A stretch of 64,000 bases of DNA, taken from NCBI GenBank assembly GCA_035296965.1, contig DATGZX010000298.1, positions 62,001-126,000 on the forward strand. The letters are read 5' to 3'. Positions 16,056-24,973 of the stretch are shown piece by piece (position 1 is the first letter of the stretch; each line of letters starts with the position of its first letter). Origin of the DNA: DATGZX01 sp035296965 (GTDB taxonomy: Bacteria; Planctomycetota; Planctomycetia; Gemmatales; Gemmataceae). A program made the translations under genes and the position numbers. A model generated the notes under the pieces. That model was not told the DNA's origin, searched no databases, and saw nothing but the letters and a program-made list of their open reading frames with translations.

Positions 16056-16868
16056 TCAGGCCTGGCTGGGATCAAGATCGTCCGCAGTGTAGAGCACACG
16101 GCCTTCCATCCCCCCGGCCACCTCGAGGATTTGGCCGGTCACGTGTCCGGAAAGTTGACCGGAAGCCAAGTACAGTGTAGCCATGGCGACGTCGAAAGGT
16201 CTTGCGACCTTGCGAAGCGGGATCGTTTGCATGGCCTTGCGGATGCGCGCGGGATCCTCCGCGAATGAGCGCGCCATCGGCGTGAGCGTCCAGCCCGGGC
16301 AGACCACATTGATTCTGCCGCGCGGCGCCAGTCGCGCTAACTCATTCTTCGAACTGCGGGCTAAGCCGTAGACCAGCGCTGCCTTGGCTGCGGCGTAATC
16401 GGCATGGCCGGCTTCGCCAAAGATCGCCGCGGTTGAGCCGACGAGAACAGCGGCCGGGTCGGGAATGCCATGTCTTGTAATGCCGCGAAAGAATTCACGA
16501 AGGCACAAGAACACCGAGGTCAGATTGGAGGCGAGGGTGCGATTCCACTGCTCCAGGGTCATGCGTTCGAGTGGGACGTCTTCCGGCGACCATACTCCCG
16601 CATTGGCGATCAGGATTTCAATGGGCCCGGCGGCATTCTCCGCATGTTCGAATAGTCCCTCCACGTCCCTCTCGCACGTCAAATCCGCTCCAATCGGAAA
16701 ACACCCGCTACCTAGTTCTTGAGCGAGCGCTCGTGCAGGGTCGCCATGCTCCTTGAAGTGCAGGATGCAGCGCGCTCCCTCCTTTGCAAAGGCACGCGCT
16801 ACCTCTTGCCCGATGCCCCCAGAAGCGCCCGTTACGAGCACGACACGATTGGAAAGGCCGGTGTCCAT
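16056..16868 (-). CDS. Short-chain dehydrogenase/reductase
   Basis: A 270-residue classical SDR using NAD(P)H. The cofactor motif TGASGGIG is at 13-20, NAG in LIANAGVW near 88, and the catalytic Ser with YAAAK near 163-167. The C-terminal RPFDVAMATLYLASGQLSGHVTGQILEVAGG is the usual tail of FabG-like oxidoreductases. Sequence alone does not fix the substrate. It is the promoter-proximal gene of a three-gene minus-strand set with the metallophosphatase and methyltransferase genes. Confidence 0.88.
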   Translation of the reverse strand: MDTGLSNRVVLVTGASGGIGQEVARAFAKEGARCILHFKEHGDPARALAQELGSGCFPIGADLTCERDVEGLFEHAENAAGPIEILIANAGVWSPEDVPLERMTLEQWNRTLASNLTSVFLCLREFFRGITRHGIPDPAAVLVGSTAAIFGEAGHADYAAAKAALVYGLARSSKNELARLAPRGRINVVCPGWTLTPMARSFAEDPARIRKAMQTIPLRKVARPFDVAMATLYLASGQLSGHVTGQILEVAGGMEGRVLYTADDLDPSQA

Positions 16869-17175
16869 ATAATAAGGATAGCCTCAGATGCGGGTCGCTG
16901 GATGGTGGTGTAAGTAATTGACCCTTGCCGCCTGTTTCGATTTTGCTGAGAATTTCTAATGTGGCCTGAATAGAGAGATGCGCAAGCCGAGCAAACTCCC
17001 GAGAAGAAAGCGAGTGGGCAATCCGGAGAAGGCCCACAGAATTGCGTGCCAGTCAGCACATGGAGTGCTATCCTAAAATTGACGGTTTGTTTGGACTAGA
17101 CGGCGACAGAGAGGCAAGGCAGCCTCCCTTCTTCATCCTGATGGCTTTTTCCCAAGCCACAGCGAGACTCTTGTA
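16869..17175. other. Divergent intergenic region between SDR and CBS genes
   Basis: A 307-bp gap between divergently transcribed genes, so both promoters should lie here. A TTGACG hexamer at 17079-17084 faces the CBS gene, but no good -10 hexamer stands 16-18 bases downstream. I see no coding frame, repeat or RNA structure that I can support. Confidence 0.4.
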
Positions 17176-17643
17176 ATGGACCTTGCGAAGACTTTCAAAG
17201 TCGAAAGCGTTTCCCGGTTGCACCCGACGCCGCCCTTGCGGATCAGGCCCGACCAGACCATTGCCGAAGCAGTTAAGCTGATGCGCGAAGAGCGCGTGGG
17301 GTGTCTGCTGGTTTGTGACAAGGGTAAAATGGTAGGCATCTTCACGGAGCGGGACCTTCTACGCCGCGTATTGGCCCCTGGGAAGCCCTTGACCCTTGCC
17401 GTTTCCGAGTGTATGACCCGCAATCCCGTTGCTGTTCATCCTAAAGAACCGATCGGCTTGGCCGTTCGCCGCATGGAGGAAGGCGGCTATCGCCACCTGC
17501 CAGTCGTCAATGAAGCCGACGAACTGGTCGGTGTACTTTCAGTGAGACAGATTGTGCATTACTTGGTAGAGCATTTTCCCACGACAGTCTATAACTTGCC
17601 CCCAAACCCAGGCGTCGTGCAGCAAGATCGCGAAGGTGCTTGA
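17176..17643 (+). CDS. CBS-pair protein next to 2-oxoacid oxidoreductase
   Basis: A 155-residue protein consisting of two CBS motifs (a Bateman module), which generally bind AMP, ATP or other adenylates. The first motif spans about 15-70 with VGCLLVCDKGKMVGIFTERDLLRRV, the second about 80-135 with VAVHPKEPIGLAVRRMEEGGYRHLPVV. The C-terminal tail is short and Pro-rich. It stands 103 bases before the oxidoreductase alpha gene, and a paralogue with the same T/S-ERDLLRRV and GGYRH blocks follows the beta gene. A role in sensing energy charge for that enzyme is an inference. Confidence 0.85.
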   Translation: MDLAKTFKVESVSRLHPTPPLRIRPDQTIAEAVKLMREERVGCLLVCDKGKMVGIFTERDLLRRVLAPGKPLTLAVSECMTRNPVAVHPKEPIGLAVRRMEEGGYRHLPVVNEADELVGVLSVRQIVHYLVEHFPTTVYNLPPNPGVVQQDREGA

Positions 17644-17746
17644 TCGTGGATTTTTGATTTTCGATTCCTGGAACCGCCCTTGCTGCTCGCAGAGTCCGTG
17701 ATGGCAAATCGGATCGCAAGCCAAGAATCGAAATAAAGAGGATCTC

Positions 17747-19627
17747 ATGACTGTTTCCAATCCCGTCATCGATAAAAAAACAGCTCCCAAACATGTTCAG
17801 CAGAAACTTGAGTCCGCAACCATACGATTTGCAGGAGATTCCGGCGACGGCATGCAGCTGGCCGGTACGCAGTTCACCAACGCGTCCGCAATCCTTGGCA
17901 ACGACATCAGCACCCTGCCCGACTTTCCCGCGGAGATTCGCGCCCCGGCCGGGACTCTCGCTGGGGTTTCCGGCTTTCAGGTTCATTTCAGCAGCCAAAT
18001 CATCCACACGCCGGGCGACCGACTCAATGCGCTCGTTGCCATGAACCCTGCAGCCCTTAAGACCAACTTGAGGGACCTCGAATCCGGCGGCATCCTGATC
18101 GTCAACTCGGATGCGTTCACGACCAACGACCTGCACAAGGCGGGTTACAAAGTCAATCCCTTGGATGACGGCTCGCTCAAAGATTACCGGGTTTTTCGCG
18201 TGCCGATCAATACGCTCAACCGCGAGGCGGTATCCGAGGTGAAGTTGACCCCGCGCGAGGCCGATCGCTGCAAGAATTTTTTTGCTCTCGGTCTCGTCTA
18301 CTGGCTGTACGAGCGGCCGCTGGAACCGACGTTGCGCTACATTCGCGACAAGTTCTCCAAGAATGCGGCGGTACTGGAAGCAAACACGCGTACCTTGAAG
18401 GCCGGCTACAACCTGGGCGAGACCACCGAAGCTTTGCCCGTGCACTACATCGTGCCGCCAGCGGCAATCAAGCCGGGCCGATACCGCAAGATTACGGGCA
18501 ACGAGGCGATTGCCATAGGTCTAGTGTCTGCGGCAACGCTGATGAACAAATCGATCGTCTACGCGAGTTACCCAATCACTCCGGCAAGCGACATACTCCA
18601 CAATCTCTCAGAAATGAAGCGCTTCGGCGTGCGCACGGTTCAGGCCGAGGATGAGATCGCAGCCATGGGCATGGCGATCGGGGCTGCGTTCGGCGGCGCG
18701 CTGGGAGTGACGGCAACGAGTGGGCCAGGCATCTGCCTCAAGTCGGAAGCGATGGGACTTGCCGTCATGACCGAGATGCCGGCGATCATAATCGACGTTC
18801 AGCGTGGCGGACCCAGCACAGGGCTGCCCACCAAGACGGAGCAGGCCGACCTGCTGCAGGTAATGTTCGGGCGGAACGGCGAGTGCCCACTCGCCATTGT
18901 AGCGCCCTGTTCACCGGCGGATTGCTTCAACATGGTTTTTGAAGCCGTGCGCCTGGCGGTTGGATTCATGACTCCCGTGGTCGTGCTTTCCGACGGCTAC
19001 CTCGCCAATGGCGCGGAGCCCTGGCTGATTCCAAACGTCGCAGACTTGCCGAAGATTACGGTGAAGCATCCTACCCACTCAAACGGCAACGGAGACGGCC
19101 ACTTCCAGCCCTACAAGAGAGATGAACGGCTCGTTCGGCAATGGGCCATCCCTGGTACTCCCGGGTTGGAGCACCGTATTGGCGGGTTGGAAAAGGAAGA
19201 TGGTAGCGGCAATGTCAACTATGACCCGGCCAACCACGAGCATATGGTGCGAACTCGGGCGAAGAAGATCGCCAACATCGCAGACGAGATCCCGCTCCTG
19301 GAGGTTAACGGACCCGAGCAGGGCGACTTGCTGGTGATCGGCTGGGGCGGCACTTATGGGGCCATTGTCTCCGCCGTGCAGCGGGCCCAGCGCAAGGGCT
19401 ACAAAGTCGCTCAGGCCCATCTCCGCTATCTGAACCCGATGCCGAGAAACACGGGTGAAGTGCTCAAACGCTACAAGAAAGTACTGATTCCGGAGCTGAA
19501 TGCCGGCCAACTTCGTATGCTCTTGCGTGCGGAATTCTTGGTCGATGCCATCGGGTTGAACAAGATTCAGGGCCGGCCGTTCCTCGTGAGCGAGATTGAA
19601 GATAAAATCGCCGCGGTTTTGTCGTGA
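17747..19627 (+). CDS. korA: 2-oxoacid:acceptor oxidoreductase alpha subunit (gamma-alpha fusion)
   Basis: A 626-residue subunit of a 2-oxoacid:ferredoxin oxidoreductase, which oxidatively decarboxylates a 2-oxoacid to an acyl-CoA with ferredoxin as acceptor. The first ~190 residues are the gamma domain (TIRFAGDSGDGMQLAGTQF at about 27-45). The alpha (pyrimidine-binding) domain follows after ITGNEAIAIG, with YPITPASDILHNLS, QAEDEIAAMGMAIGAAFGG and TSGPGICLKSEAMGLAVM. The C-terminal domain lies at about 525-620. KorA-type 2-oxoglutarate enzymes have this gamma-alpha fusion. AGAGGA precedes the ATG. Confidence 0.88.
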   Translation: MTVSNPVIDKKTAPKHVQQKLESATIRFAGDSGDGMQLAGTQFTNASAILGNDISTLPDFPAEIRAPAGTLAGVSGFQVHFSSQIIHTPGDRLNALVAMNPAALKTNLRDLESGGILIVNSDAFTTNDLHKAGYKVNPLDDGSLKDYRVFRVPINTLNREAVSEVKLTPREADRCKNFFALGLVYWLYERPLEPTLRYIRDKFSKNAAVLEANTRTLKAGYNLGETTEALPVHYIVPPAAIKPGRYRKITGNEAIAIGLVSAATLMNKSIVYASYPITPASDILHNLSEMKRFGVRTVQAEDEIAAMGMAIGAAFGGALGVTATSGPGICLKSEAMGLAVMTEMPAIIIDVQRGGPSTGLPTKTEQADLLQVMFGRNGECPLAIVAPCSPADCFNMVFEAVRLAVGFMTPVVVLSDGYLANGAEPWLIPNVADLPKITVKHPTHSNGNGDGHFQPYKRDERLVRQWAIPGTPGLEHRIGGLEKEDGSGNVNYDPANHEHMVRTRAKKIANIADEIPLLEVNGPEQGDLLVIGWGGTYGAIVSAVQRAQRKGYKVAQAHLRYLNPMPRNTGEVLKRYKKVLIPELNAGQLRMLLRAEFLVDAIGLNKIQGRPFLVSEIEDKIAAVLS

Positions 19628-19763
19628 AAGCTGGCACACCGCAACGGAGCGGAGTGCTGGCATAGAATAACAGGAGAGAGCGAGAACCATTGGGAGCGCT
19701 TGCTTTCATCAAGATCATCCGGCCTTCATCCGCGGTGCCCCCACTCCTTGGAAGAGGACGATT

Positions 19764-20792
19764 ATGTCTACGCTGACATCCCTGCCTACCTTGACAGCAA
19801 AAGATCTGGCCAGTGACCAGGACGTGAGATGGTGCCCCGGCTGCGGCGACTATTCCATCCTCGCGCAGATGAAGAAAGTGCTGGCTGGCCTTGGCATTCC
19901 GCGAGAAAAGTTCGTGTGCATTTCCGGAATCGGCTGCTCGAGCCGCTTTCCCTACTATCTGGAGACCTACGGCTTCCACAGCATCCACGGCCGGGCGCCT
20001 ACCGTGGCGACTGGGCTGAAGGTCTGCCGTCCGGATCTGCAGGTGTGGGTAATCACCGGTGACGGCGACGGCTTGTCGATCGGCGGCAACCACCTGGTCC
20101 ACGCCATTCGGCGCAACGTCGACATCAAGATCATCCTTTTCAACAACGAGATCTACGGCCTGACCAAAGGGCAATACTCACCCACTTCGCGAACGGGCAC
20201 GCGAACCAAGTCAAGCCCCCTTGGCTCAATCGACAATCCGCTGCGGCCACTCTCGATCGCCATCGGCGCGGAAGCAACCTTTGTCGCTCGCACTATCGAT
20301 GTCGACATCAATCACCTGACCGAGACCCTCCGCCGCGCTGCCGCGCACAAGGGTACTGCATTTGTCGAGGTGTACCAGAACTGCAAGATATTTAACGACG
20401 GCGTTTTTGAGTACGCCACGGACAAAGGGATCAAGGCAGACAACACGCTTTATCTGGAACACGGCAAGCCACTCATCTTCGGGAAAGATCGCAACAAGGG
20501 AATCCGTCTGCATGGGCTTGATCCAGAAATCGTGTCAATTGGAAGTGGCATCACGGTCGATGACTTACTCATCCACGACGAGAAAGCCGAAGAGCCGAGC
20601 CTGGCGTATTTGCTAAGCAGGATGGTCTATCCGCGCTTCCCCGAGTGCGTCGGGGTCTTCCGGTGCGTGCAGCATCCAAGCTACGATGAGTTGCTCAACA
20701 AACAACTTGAGGACGTGATTCGCTCCAAGGGTCGCGGCAAGCTCGAAGACCTGTTCAGTAGCGAAGACACCTGGGTTGTAGAACCGAAATAG
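19764..20792 (+). CDS. korB: 2-oxoacid:acceptor oxidoreductase beta subunit
   Basis: A 342-residue subunit carrying thiamine diphosphate and an iron-sulfur cluster. Cluster Cys are visible in WCPGCGDY and GIGCSS, with a further Cys in the EVYQNCKIFND segment. The TPP/Mg motif is GDGDGLSIGGNHLVHAIRRN, followed by NNEIYGLTKGQYSPTS. KGQxSPTS and the KorA fusion point to the 2-oxoglutarate or short-chain 2-oxoacid group. GAAGAGGA precedes the ATG. It is preceded by korA (136-bp gap) and followed by a zinc-ribbon CBS gene. Confidence 0.9.
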   Translation: MSTLTSLPTLTAKDLASDQDVRWCPGCGDYSILAQMKKVLAGLGIPREKFVCISGIGCSSRFPYYLETYGFHSIHGRAPTVATGLKVCRPDLQVWVITGDGDGLSIGGNHLVHAIRRNVDIKIILFNNEIYGLTKGQYSPTSRTGTRTKSSPLGSIDNPLRPLSIAIGAEATFVARTIDVDINHLTETLRRAAAHKGTAFVEVYQNCKIFNDGVFEYATDKGIKADNTLYLEHGKPLIFGKDRNKGIRLHGLDPEIVSIGSGITVDDLLIHDEKAEEPSLAYLLSRMVYPRFPECVGVFRCVQHPSYDELLNKQLEDVIRSKGRGKLEDLFSSEDTWVVEPK

Positions 20793-20863
20793 CGCTTTGC
20801 CGGGGGTTGATCGCCCTTGGTATTCGGTCGAGGGCGACGACTTCACGGACCTCGGACAACGGT

Positions 20864-21373
20864 ATGATCTGTCCCCACTGCGGTCAAGATAACCTGCCTG
20901 GCAGCGAGCAATGTAGCAACTGCTGCATGGATTTGACGCAACTCGACCGGCCCACAGCAAATAATCGGATCGAGCGCAGCTTGATGGAGGATGCCGTCAG
21001 CGTGCTGCATCCAAAGAAGCCCTTCACGGTCCGACCCACTGCCACCATTCGCGACTCAATCCAGATGATGCTCGCGAAGGACATCGGCGTACTGTTGGTT
21101 GTCAATGAGGCCAACAAGCTCCTCGGCATTTTCAGCGAGCGCGACCTCTTGCGCCGAGTGGCAGGCCTGCACGACAACTACGCGGACAAACCCGTGCAAG
21201 AGTTCATGACGGCAAACCCGGAAACCGTTTCAGCGAACGACACCCTGGCCTTCGCCTTGCACAAGATGGACGTCGGCGGCTATCGGCATATGCCCGTGGT
21301 CCAGGATGGCCTGGCCACGGGCGTCGTTTCTGTTCGCGACATGCTGCGGCACATCACCCGCCTCTGCCAATAA
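20864..21373 (+). CDS. Zinc-ribbon plus CBS-pair protein
   Basis: A 169-residue protein with an N-terminal zinc ribbon (CPHCGQDN, then QCSNCCMDL: two Cys pairs within residues 3-23) and two CBS motifs (about 45-100 and 105-165). The CBS blocks IFSERDLLRRV and GGYRHMPVV match those of the CBS protein upstream of korA, so the two are paralogues. The ATG at 20864 is chosen since the zinc ribbon starts there. It sits 71 bases after korB in the same direction and probably belongs to the same transcription unit. Confidence 0.85.
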   Translation: MICPHCGQDNLPGSEQCSNCCMDLTQLDRPTANNRIERSLMEDAVSVLHPKKPFTVRPTATIRDSIQMMLAKDIGVLLVVNEANKLLGIFSERDLLRRVAGLHDNYADKPVQEFMTANPETVSANDTLAFALHKMDVGGYRHMPVVQDGLATGVVSVRDMLRHITRLCQ

Positions 21374-21408
21374 TCCTCGTCGTTTTCGTTGCAAGCTGCC
21401 AGGCGGGC

Positions 21409-22401
21409 CTAAAGGTGCAGTTCCACGATGTCTTTGTCGTGGAGGATATGATCGCGCTTGACCGTTTGGCCGTCGAAAACACCGGTTCCCCAGATGCGCG
21501 CCGACCTGAGCCCTTCGACAAAATCCCGGTGCACCAACCCTGCCATTTCCACAAGGGTACTGCCCACAGGGCAAGTAAAGGGCGATTCAAGATCGGGTGG
21601 CTTCCCCGGCTGCTTGGTGTAGACACGGATGACATTGAGAAAACGAAAGAGAGCGGGGCGCAGCTCTTCCAAGCCTGTTCCGTGTTCGGCCGAAATCGTC
21701 TCGATCGAGAAGCGCTGACCGAACATCTCGCGGGCGATTTCCAGACGGTCACTGGCCCCCGGCACGTCAATCTTATTAGCTACCAGGAGCGTCTTGGCAT
21801 GGTGGATGGTAGGATCCTCCGAAACCGCCGGCCGAACCCCTACCAATTCAGTCTTGGTCTCGGCCAGACGTGTCAGCACGGTCTCGAGAGCAAACGGTCC
21901 ATCGTCGTCGCCAAGATCGAGCAGCAACAGGCATGCGTCTGCCGATCGCACCATGCTGGACACGTAGCTCTCCAGAAAGTCTGCTGTGATGGGGGGCGTA
22001 TCGATCAGCTGAATGCGCACGTCCTGCCAATCCATCATACCGGCATGTGGCTCCCTGGTGGTGAAGGGATAAGGGGCCACCTCGGGTGTCGCCCGCGTGA
22101 GTCGAGTCAACAATCGACTCTTGCCCACGTTCGGAGAGCCCGCGATGACATACTGGCCTGCTCCCTGCTTGGGGATCTTGTGGCTAACGCTGGCTTTCTT
22201 GGGATTCTTACGCTCGTGCTCCGCTTCCTTGCGCGTTTCGCTAATCTTCGTCTTGAGATCGGCCTGCAGCTTTTCGCTGGCTTTGTGCTTGGGCAGAAGC
22301 GAGAACATTCTCTTGAGGCAATCCAGGCGCTCCTCAGCGGTCTGTGCTCTCTTATATTCTGCTTCTGCTTCCAGGTACTGAGGGGTGAGATTGGCAGCCA
22401 T
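21409..22401 (-). CDS. DRG/Obg-like GTPase with TGS domain
   Basis: A 330-residue P-loop GTPase. A basic helical region (1-85) is followed by G1 GSPNVGKS, switch/G3 region LIDTPP, G4 ANKIDVPG and a C-terminal TGS domain (about 255-330, from VIRVYTKQPGKPPDLESPF to DKDIVELHL). The architecture resembles eukaryotic and archaeal DRG proteins more than ObgE, which lacks a TGS domain of this kind. A ribosome-associated role is known for DRGs; here it is an inference. It converges on the CBS gene and diverges from the purine nucleoside phosphorylase gene. Confidence 0.85.
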   Translation of the reverse strand: MAANLTPQYLEAEAEYKRAQTAEERLDCLKRMFSLLPKHKASEKLQADLKTKISETRKEAEHERKNPKKASVSHKIPKQGAGQYVIAGSPNVGKSRLLTRLTRATPEVAPYPFTTREPHAGMMDWQDVRIQLIDTPPITADFLESYVSSMVRSADACLLLLDLGDDDGPFALETVLTRLAETKTELVGVRPAVSEDPTIHHAKTLLVANKIDVPGASDRLEIAREMFGQRFSIETISAEHGTGLEELRPALFRFLNVIRVYTKQPGKPPDLESPFTCPVGSTLVEMAGLVHRDFVEGLRSARIWGTGVFDGQTVKRDHILHDKDIVELHL

Positions 22402-22508
22402 CGTCGGTTATTGCTCTTTTCTGCCCGATTAGCGTCCATCAAAGGCAGGCACAGGTAGCGGATGGACCGGTCGCGGGGCCGATCCTTTTCCTTTCACGTT
22501 CTAGACAT

Positions 22509-22514
22509 TATACT
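22509..22514 (+). promoter_or_regulatory. Candidate -10 for the phosphorylase gene
   Basis: TATACT (five of six consensus) lies 75 bases before the phosphorylase start. The -35 region 17 bases upstream reads TTTTCC and is weak, so the assignment is tentative. Confidence 0.3.
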
Positions 22515-22589
22515 GCTGGCTGTCTTTACTTATCCTTGCTGCCCTCAAGACTACAGAGTGCAATTATTCGAACCCAGGGAAAAGGTCCA

Positions 22590-23417
22590 ATGCTCGATTT
22601 GTACGACAAGATTCAGGAGGCGAAACGTGTCATTCAGGGCGAGTGGTCGGGACGCCCGCAAGTCGGCCTCATCCTGGGGACCGGGTTGGGCGGGCTTGCC
22701 GAGGACATCAAAGCCGAAGTTCGCTTGCCTTATGAGAAGATCCCACATTTCCCGCAATCGACAGTCCAGTCCCATGCTGGTCGCTTCGTCTGCGGGCAAT
22801 TGGCAGGAAGGAGTGTCGTTGCCATGGAAGGCCGGTTTCATTTTTACGAAGGTTACTCGCTCGCGCAGATCACGCTGCCGGTACGTGTCATGCGCGCCCT
22901 CGGCTGCGAAGTGCTCGTCGTCAGCAACGCTTGCGGAGCGATGAATCCACAGTTCGGCAAGGCCGATCTCATGGTCATTGAGGACCATATCAACCTGATC
23001 GGCGACAACCCGCTCATCGGAAAAAACGACGAACGGCTGGGCCCGCGGTTTCCCGATATGTGTTGCCCCTACGATCGTGAGCTCATTGCTCTGACGCAGA
23101 AAATCGCCCTGGAAGAGAGAATCGTTTGTCACAAAGGCGTCTTTGTCGCCGTGTCGGGCCCAAACCTGGAAACCCGCGCGGAGTACCGCTTTCTCAGGGG
23201 CATCGGCGCAGACGTAGTCGGCATGTCCACTGTGCCGGAGGTCATTGTCGGCGTACATAGTGGGATGCGGAATCTGGGCCTGTCGGTTGTGACGGACATT
23301 TGCCTTCCGGATGCTCTGGAGCCGGTCGTCCTGGAAGACATCCTGGCAACGGCGGCAATCGCTGAGAAAAAGCTGCGCGTGCTCGTACGCCGACTGATTG
23401 GCGAGATGACTGTTTGA
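22590..23417 (+). CDS. punA: Purine nucleoside phosphorylase (inosine/guanosine type)
   Basis: A 275-residue trimeric-type phosphorylase that splits purine (deoxy)nucleosides to base and ribose-1-phosphate. Visible motifs are GLILGTGLGGLAE near the N-terminus (phosphate loop), HAGRFVCGQLAG, MEGRFHFYEGY, SNACGAMNPQFGKADLMVIEDHINL and GPNLETRAEYRFLRGIGADVVGMSTVPE. Glu and Asn in the last two blocks are purine-binding in the family. The length fits the PunA/PNP-I class. The ATG at 22590 has AAGG just upstream; an upstream in-frame ATG at 22536 would add 18 residues without similarity. A CPBP protease gene follows. Confidence 0.92.
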   Translation: MLDLYDKIQEAKRVIQGEWSGRPQVGLILGTGLGGLAEDIKAEVRLPYEKIPHFPQSTVQSHAGRFVCGQLAGRSVVAMEGRFHFYEGYSLAQITLPVRVMRALGCEVLVVSNACGAMNPQFGKADLMVIEDHINLIGDNPLIGKNDERLGPRFPDMCCPYDRELIALTQKIALEERIVCHKGVFVAVSGPNLETRAEYRFLRGIGADVVGMSTVPEVIVGVHSGMRNLGLSVVTDICLPDALEPVVLEDILATAAIAEKKLRVLVRRLIGEMTV

Positions 23418-23446
23418 GAGCGGAACAAGCCGAGAAGAATCACCTC

Positions 23447-24226
23447 ATGCAAAGCCTGCCAGGATTCCCCGCCAGCCTAGAGTCAGCTGGACCGGTGCAC
23501 CATCGATCTCTGCACTGGGCGGTCCTGATCTTCGCCATGTGTTTCCCGGCGGGGATGACGTGGGTCTACTTCGTCGCCTTGGCGCCTCCGATTGGCTCCA
23601 CGCCGGGATACGGCGCGCTGGCCGTCTATGTTCTCAGCAAGGTCGTGCAATTCGGCTCTCCCCTGGTGTACGTCTGGATCTTTGAGCGCCGGCGACTTTC
23701 TCCTTCTCTGCCGAACTTTGCCGGTCTGGCTCCGGGGCTGGGCTTCGGACTCCTCGCAGGGGCAGCCATCCTTCTCCTTTATTTCGGAGCCCTCCGAGGG
23801 ACCCACTATCTTGCTCAGATGCCGGCCAATCTCGAACTGAAGCTGGGAAGCTTCCATGCTACTACGCCCTTTCGGTACATCCTGCTGGCGGTGTTTCTAT
23901 CCGTGGCGCACTCCTTGATGGAGGAGTACTACTGGCGCTGGTTTGTTTTCGGCGAATTGCGCCGCGAAATGCGCTCCGCTGCTGCCATTCTCCTATCAAG
24001 CTTGGCCTTTATGTTCCATCACGTAATCGTCATGGCCGTGTACATGCCAAACCGATTCTGGACAGGGGCACTGCCTTTGTCGATGGGGGTCGCGGTGGGA
24101 GGTGCTGCGTGGGCATGGCTTTACGCCCGAACGGGCTCCATCTATTCGTGCTGGCTCAGTCACCTGATCATCGATGCCGCGCTGATGGTCGTGGGGTACG
24201 ACCTGGCCTTTGTGCATCGGGCGTGA
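23447..24226 (+). CDS. CPBP-family intramembrane endopeptidase
   Basis: About 259 residues with seven or eight hydrophobic helices. The CPBP (Abi, CAAX/Rce1-like) catalytic motifs are in order: EEYYWR with the paired Glu at about 159-160, FMFHH with His near 191-192 and SHLIIDA in the last helix. These form the glutamate-dependent intramembrane protease site known from Rce1. An upstream TTG at 23414 would overlap the phosphorylase gene by 4 bases; ATG at 23447 is preferred because the hydrophobic core needs no more N-terminus. Substrate unknown. Confidence 0.82.
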   Translation: MQSLPGFPASLESAGPVHHRSLHWAVLIFAMCFPAGMTWVYFVALAPPIGSTPGYGALAVYVLSKVVQFGSPLVYVWIFERRRLSPSLPNFAGLAPGLGFGLLAGAAILLLYFGALRGTHYLAQMPANLELKLGSFHATTPFRYILLAVFLSVAHSLMEEYYWRWFVFGELRREMRSAAAILLSSLAFMFHHVIVMAVYMPNRFWTGALPLSMGVAVGGAAWAWLYARTGSIYSCWLSHLIIDAALMVVGYDLAFVHRA

Positions 24227-24253
24227 TGCGGGCCGGATATGAGCGCATCAGAA

Positions 24254-24285
24254 AACCCGCCCTCCGAGGAGAACGGGTTCATTTT
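24254..24285. terminator. Weak bidirectional terminator candidate
   Basis: AACCCG (24254-24259) and CGGGTT (24274-24279) form a 6-bp stem with a 14-base loop between the convergent CPBP and FHA genes. CATTTT follows on the plus strand and a short T run (complement of GAAAA) on the minus strand. The stem is short. Confidence 0.3.
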
Positions 24286-24289
24286 GGAT

Positions 24290-24751
24290 CTATTCCTTCG
24301 CTTCTTCGTCCTCATCTAGTAAGAACTCGCCCGGATCGAAGTTTACGGGGCGCTGAGCCTGTTGTTGCCTGGGCCGTTCCAGCCCGGCCTTCTCCAGAAG
24401 CGGCTGATCCATGACATTCTCGTCTTCGATCTCCTCGAGGGTCTGGCGACCGGCGAGCAATTGGTATTCGATGGTAAACTTGCGCTTGGCAATCGTGATA
24501 ACGTCGCCGGGGTGCAGATATCGAGCAAGAACACGGTTGCCGTTGACCTTGATTCCGTTGGTGCTGCCTCGATCCCGAATGTGCCAGTAGCCATCACGGA
24601 ATGTCAACTCGCAATGGACGCCTGAGACATTTGGAAACCGCAGCGGAATATCGCAAGATTCTCGTCGTCCGACGGTCAAGCAATCGCGCACCAGTGGGAT
24701 GGGGTCTCCACCCAGGAGCGGCACTAGCTGTCCATGAACCTCAAGACTCAT
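24290..24751 (-). CDS. FHA-domain phosphothreonine-binding protein
   Basis: A 153-residue protein whose first ~100 residues are a forkhead-associated domain: LTVGRRESCDIPL (GR at 28-29), SGVHCEL (S43, H46) and STNGIKVNG at 63-71. These residues contact phosphothreonine in the family. The C-terminal 50 residues are acidic and Gln-rich and probably disordered, a likely partner or phosphosite tail. The start at 24751 is used because the domain begins there; upstream residues are unlike an FHA protein. It would read out Ser/Thr kinase activity, which is abundant in planctomycetes. Confidence 0.88.
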   Translation of the reverse strand: MSLEVHGQLVPLLGGDPIPLVRDCLTVGRRESCDIPLRFPNVSGVHCELTFRDGYWHIRDRGSTNGIKVNGNRVLARYLHPGDVITIAKRKFTIEYQLLAGRQTLEEIEDENVMDQPLLEKAGLERPRQQQAQRPVNFDPGEFLLDEDEEAKE

Positions 24752-24973
24752 CGCCTGCCTCTCGACCAATGCGCCAAGCGAAACTGTTCCGGTGTGAGAG
24801 GTATTTCGAACCGTTCGATGGGCACGAAACCCAGTCAAACTTACTTCATTATAATAAACGAGGCTGGGGCGGGGGAAAGAGACATTTTCAAAAAACTGGC
24901 GAGCGCGCCGGTAATTGGTCGACTGAGGGGTTGGTACGCGTCGAACATCTCCCCAATTCGAGAAGGACTATAC

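Noticed and set aside
17659..17733. Inverted repeat TTTCGATTC / GAATCGAAA before korA
   Set aside because: The arms are 9 bp and 57 bases apart; chance cannot be excluded and there is no loop-forming context.
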